From: an uncultured Collinsella sp.
Lineage (GTDB): Bacteria > Actinomycetota > Coriobacteriia > Coriobacteriales > Coriobacteriaceae
Assembly: GCA_902478825.1 (NCBI GenBank)
Contig: CABSMK010000123.1
Location: forward strand, 1-5,182
Reading direction: 5' to 3'
DNA length: 5,182 nt
Program-made: the position numbers and the translations under genes
The notes under the pieces: generated by a model
What the model was told of the DNA's origin: nothing
The model's database searches: none
The model's input: the letters and a program-made list of their open reading frames with translations, nothing else
Part shown: positions 5,157 to 5,182 of the stretch, in pieces
Layout of the letters: each line of letters starts with the position of its first letter
How positions within the stretch are numbered: the first letter of the stretch is position 1

Positions 5157-5182
5157 AGCCGCAAGGAATAAAACCAGTTGTC

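Noticed and set aside
1..5182. CRISPR array, tRNA, rRNA or toxin-antitoxin system
   Set aside because: No regularly spaced direct repeats, no tRNA cloverleaf or rRNA-like sequence, and no small paired genes were found.

Overview
The window is a compact phospho-β-glycoside/β-mannoside utilisation locus. The DNA is GC-rich with strong GC bias at third codon positions, apart from one AT-rich control region. GC content, codon usage, gene content and AGGAGG-type ribosome binding sites fit a gut Coriobacteriia actinobacterium such as Collinsella. That taxonomic guess is inference from style and is not proven by any marker gene here.

Layout: positions 1-160 hold two hairpins and no supported complete gene. 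The first is a terminator-like stem for a + strand gene that would end at the window edge. The second is a 17-bp stem lying 24 nt after the manA stop. On the minus strand, a GntR/UTRA regulator (1887-1168) is followed by a class I mannose-6-phosphate isomerase (1093-161). They look like a two-gene operon. On the plus strand, a family 1 glycosidase of the 6-phospho-β-glucosidase type (2191-3591) is followed by a Lac-family PTS EIIC permease (3712-5055). A strong GC hairpin follows the permease. The last 65 bases contain at most a weak promoter for a gene beyond the window.

The two transcription units diverge from a 300-bp control region (1888-2190). It contains a plausible σ70-type promoter for the glycosidase. 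A 26-bp dyad is wedged over the spacer of that promoter. The octamer TTACTTTT occurs three times, in both orientations. The glycosidase leader contains a 98-bp inverted-repeat element (2063-2160) with 31-bp arms around a second internal hairpin.

Together the four proteins match, in gene families, the permease, phospho-glycosidase, GntR regulator and mannose-6-P isomerase of the Bacillus subtilis glucomannan (gmu) operon. The likely route is: EIIC imports and phosphorylates a β-linked disaccharide (cellobiose, mannobiose or a mixed Glc/Man unit). The GH1 enzyme splits the 6-phospho-disaccharide. ManA turns mannose-6-P into fructose-6-P for glycolysis. The regulator senses a phosphorylated sugar and controls both promoters. 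EIIA and EIIB subunits, a sugar kinase and an extracellular mannanase are absent from the window.
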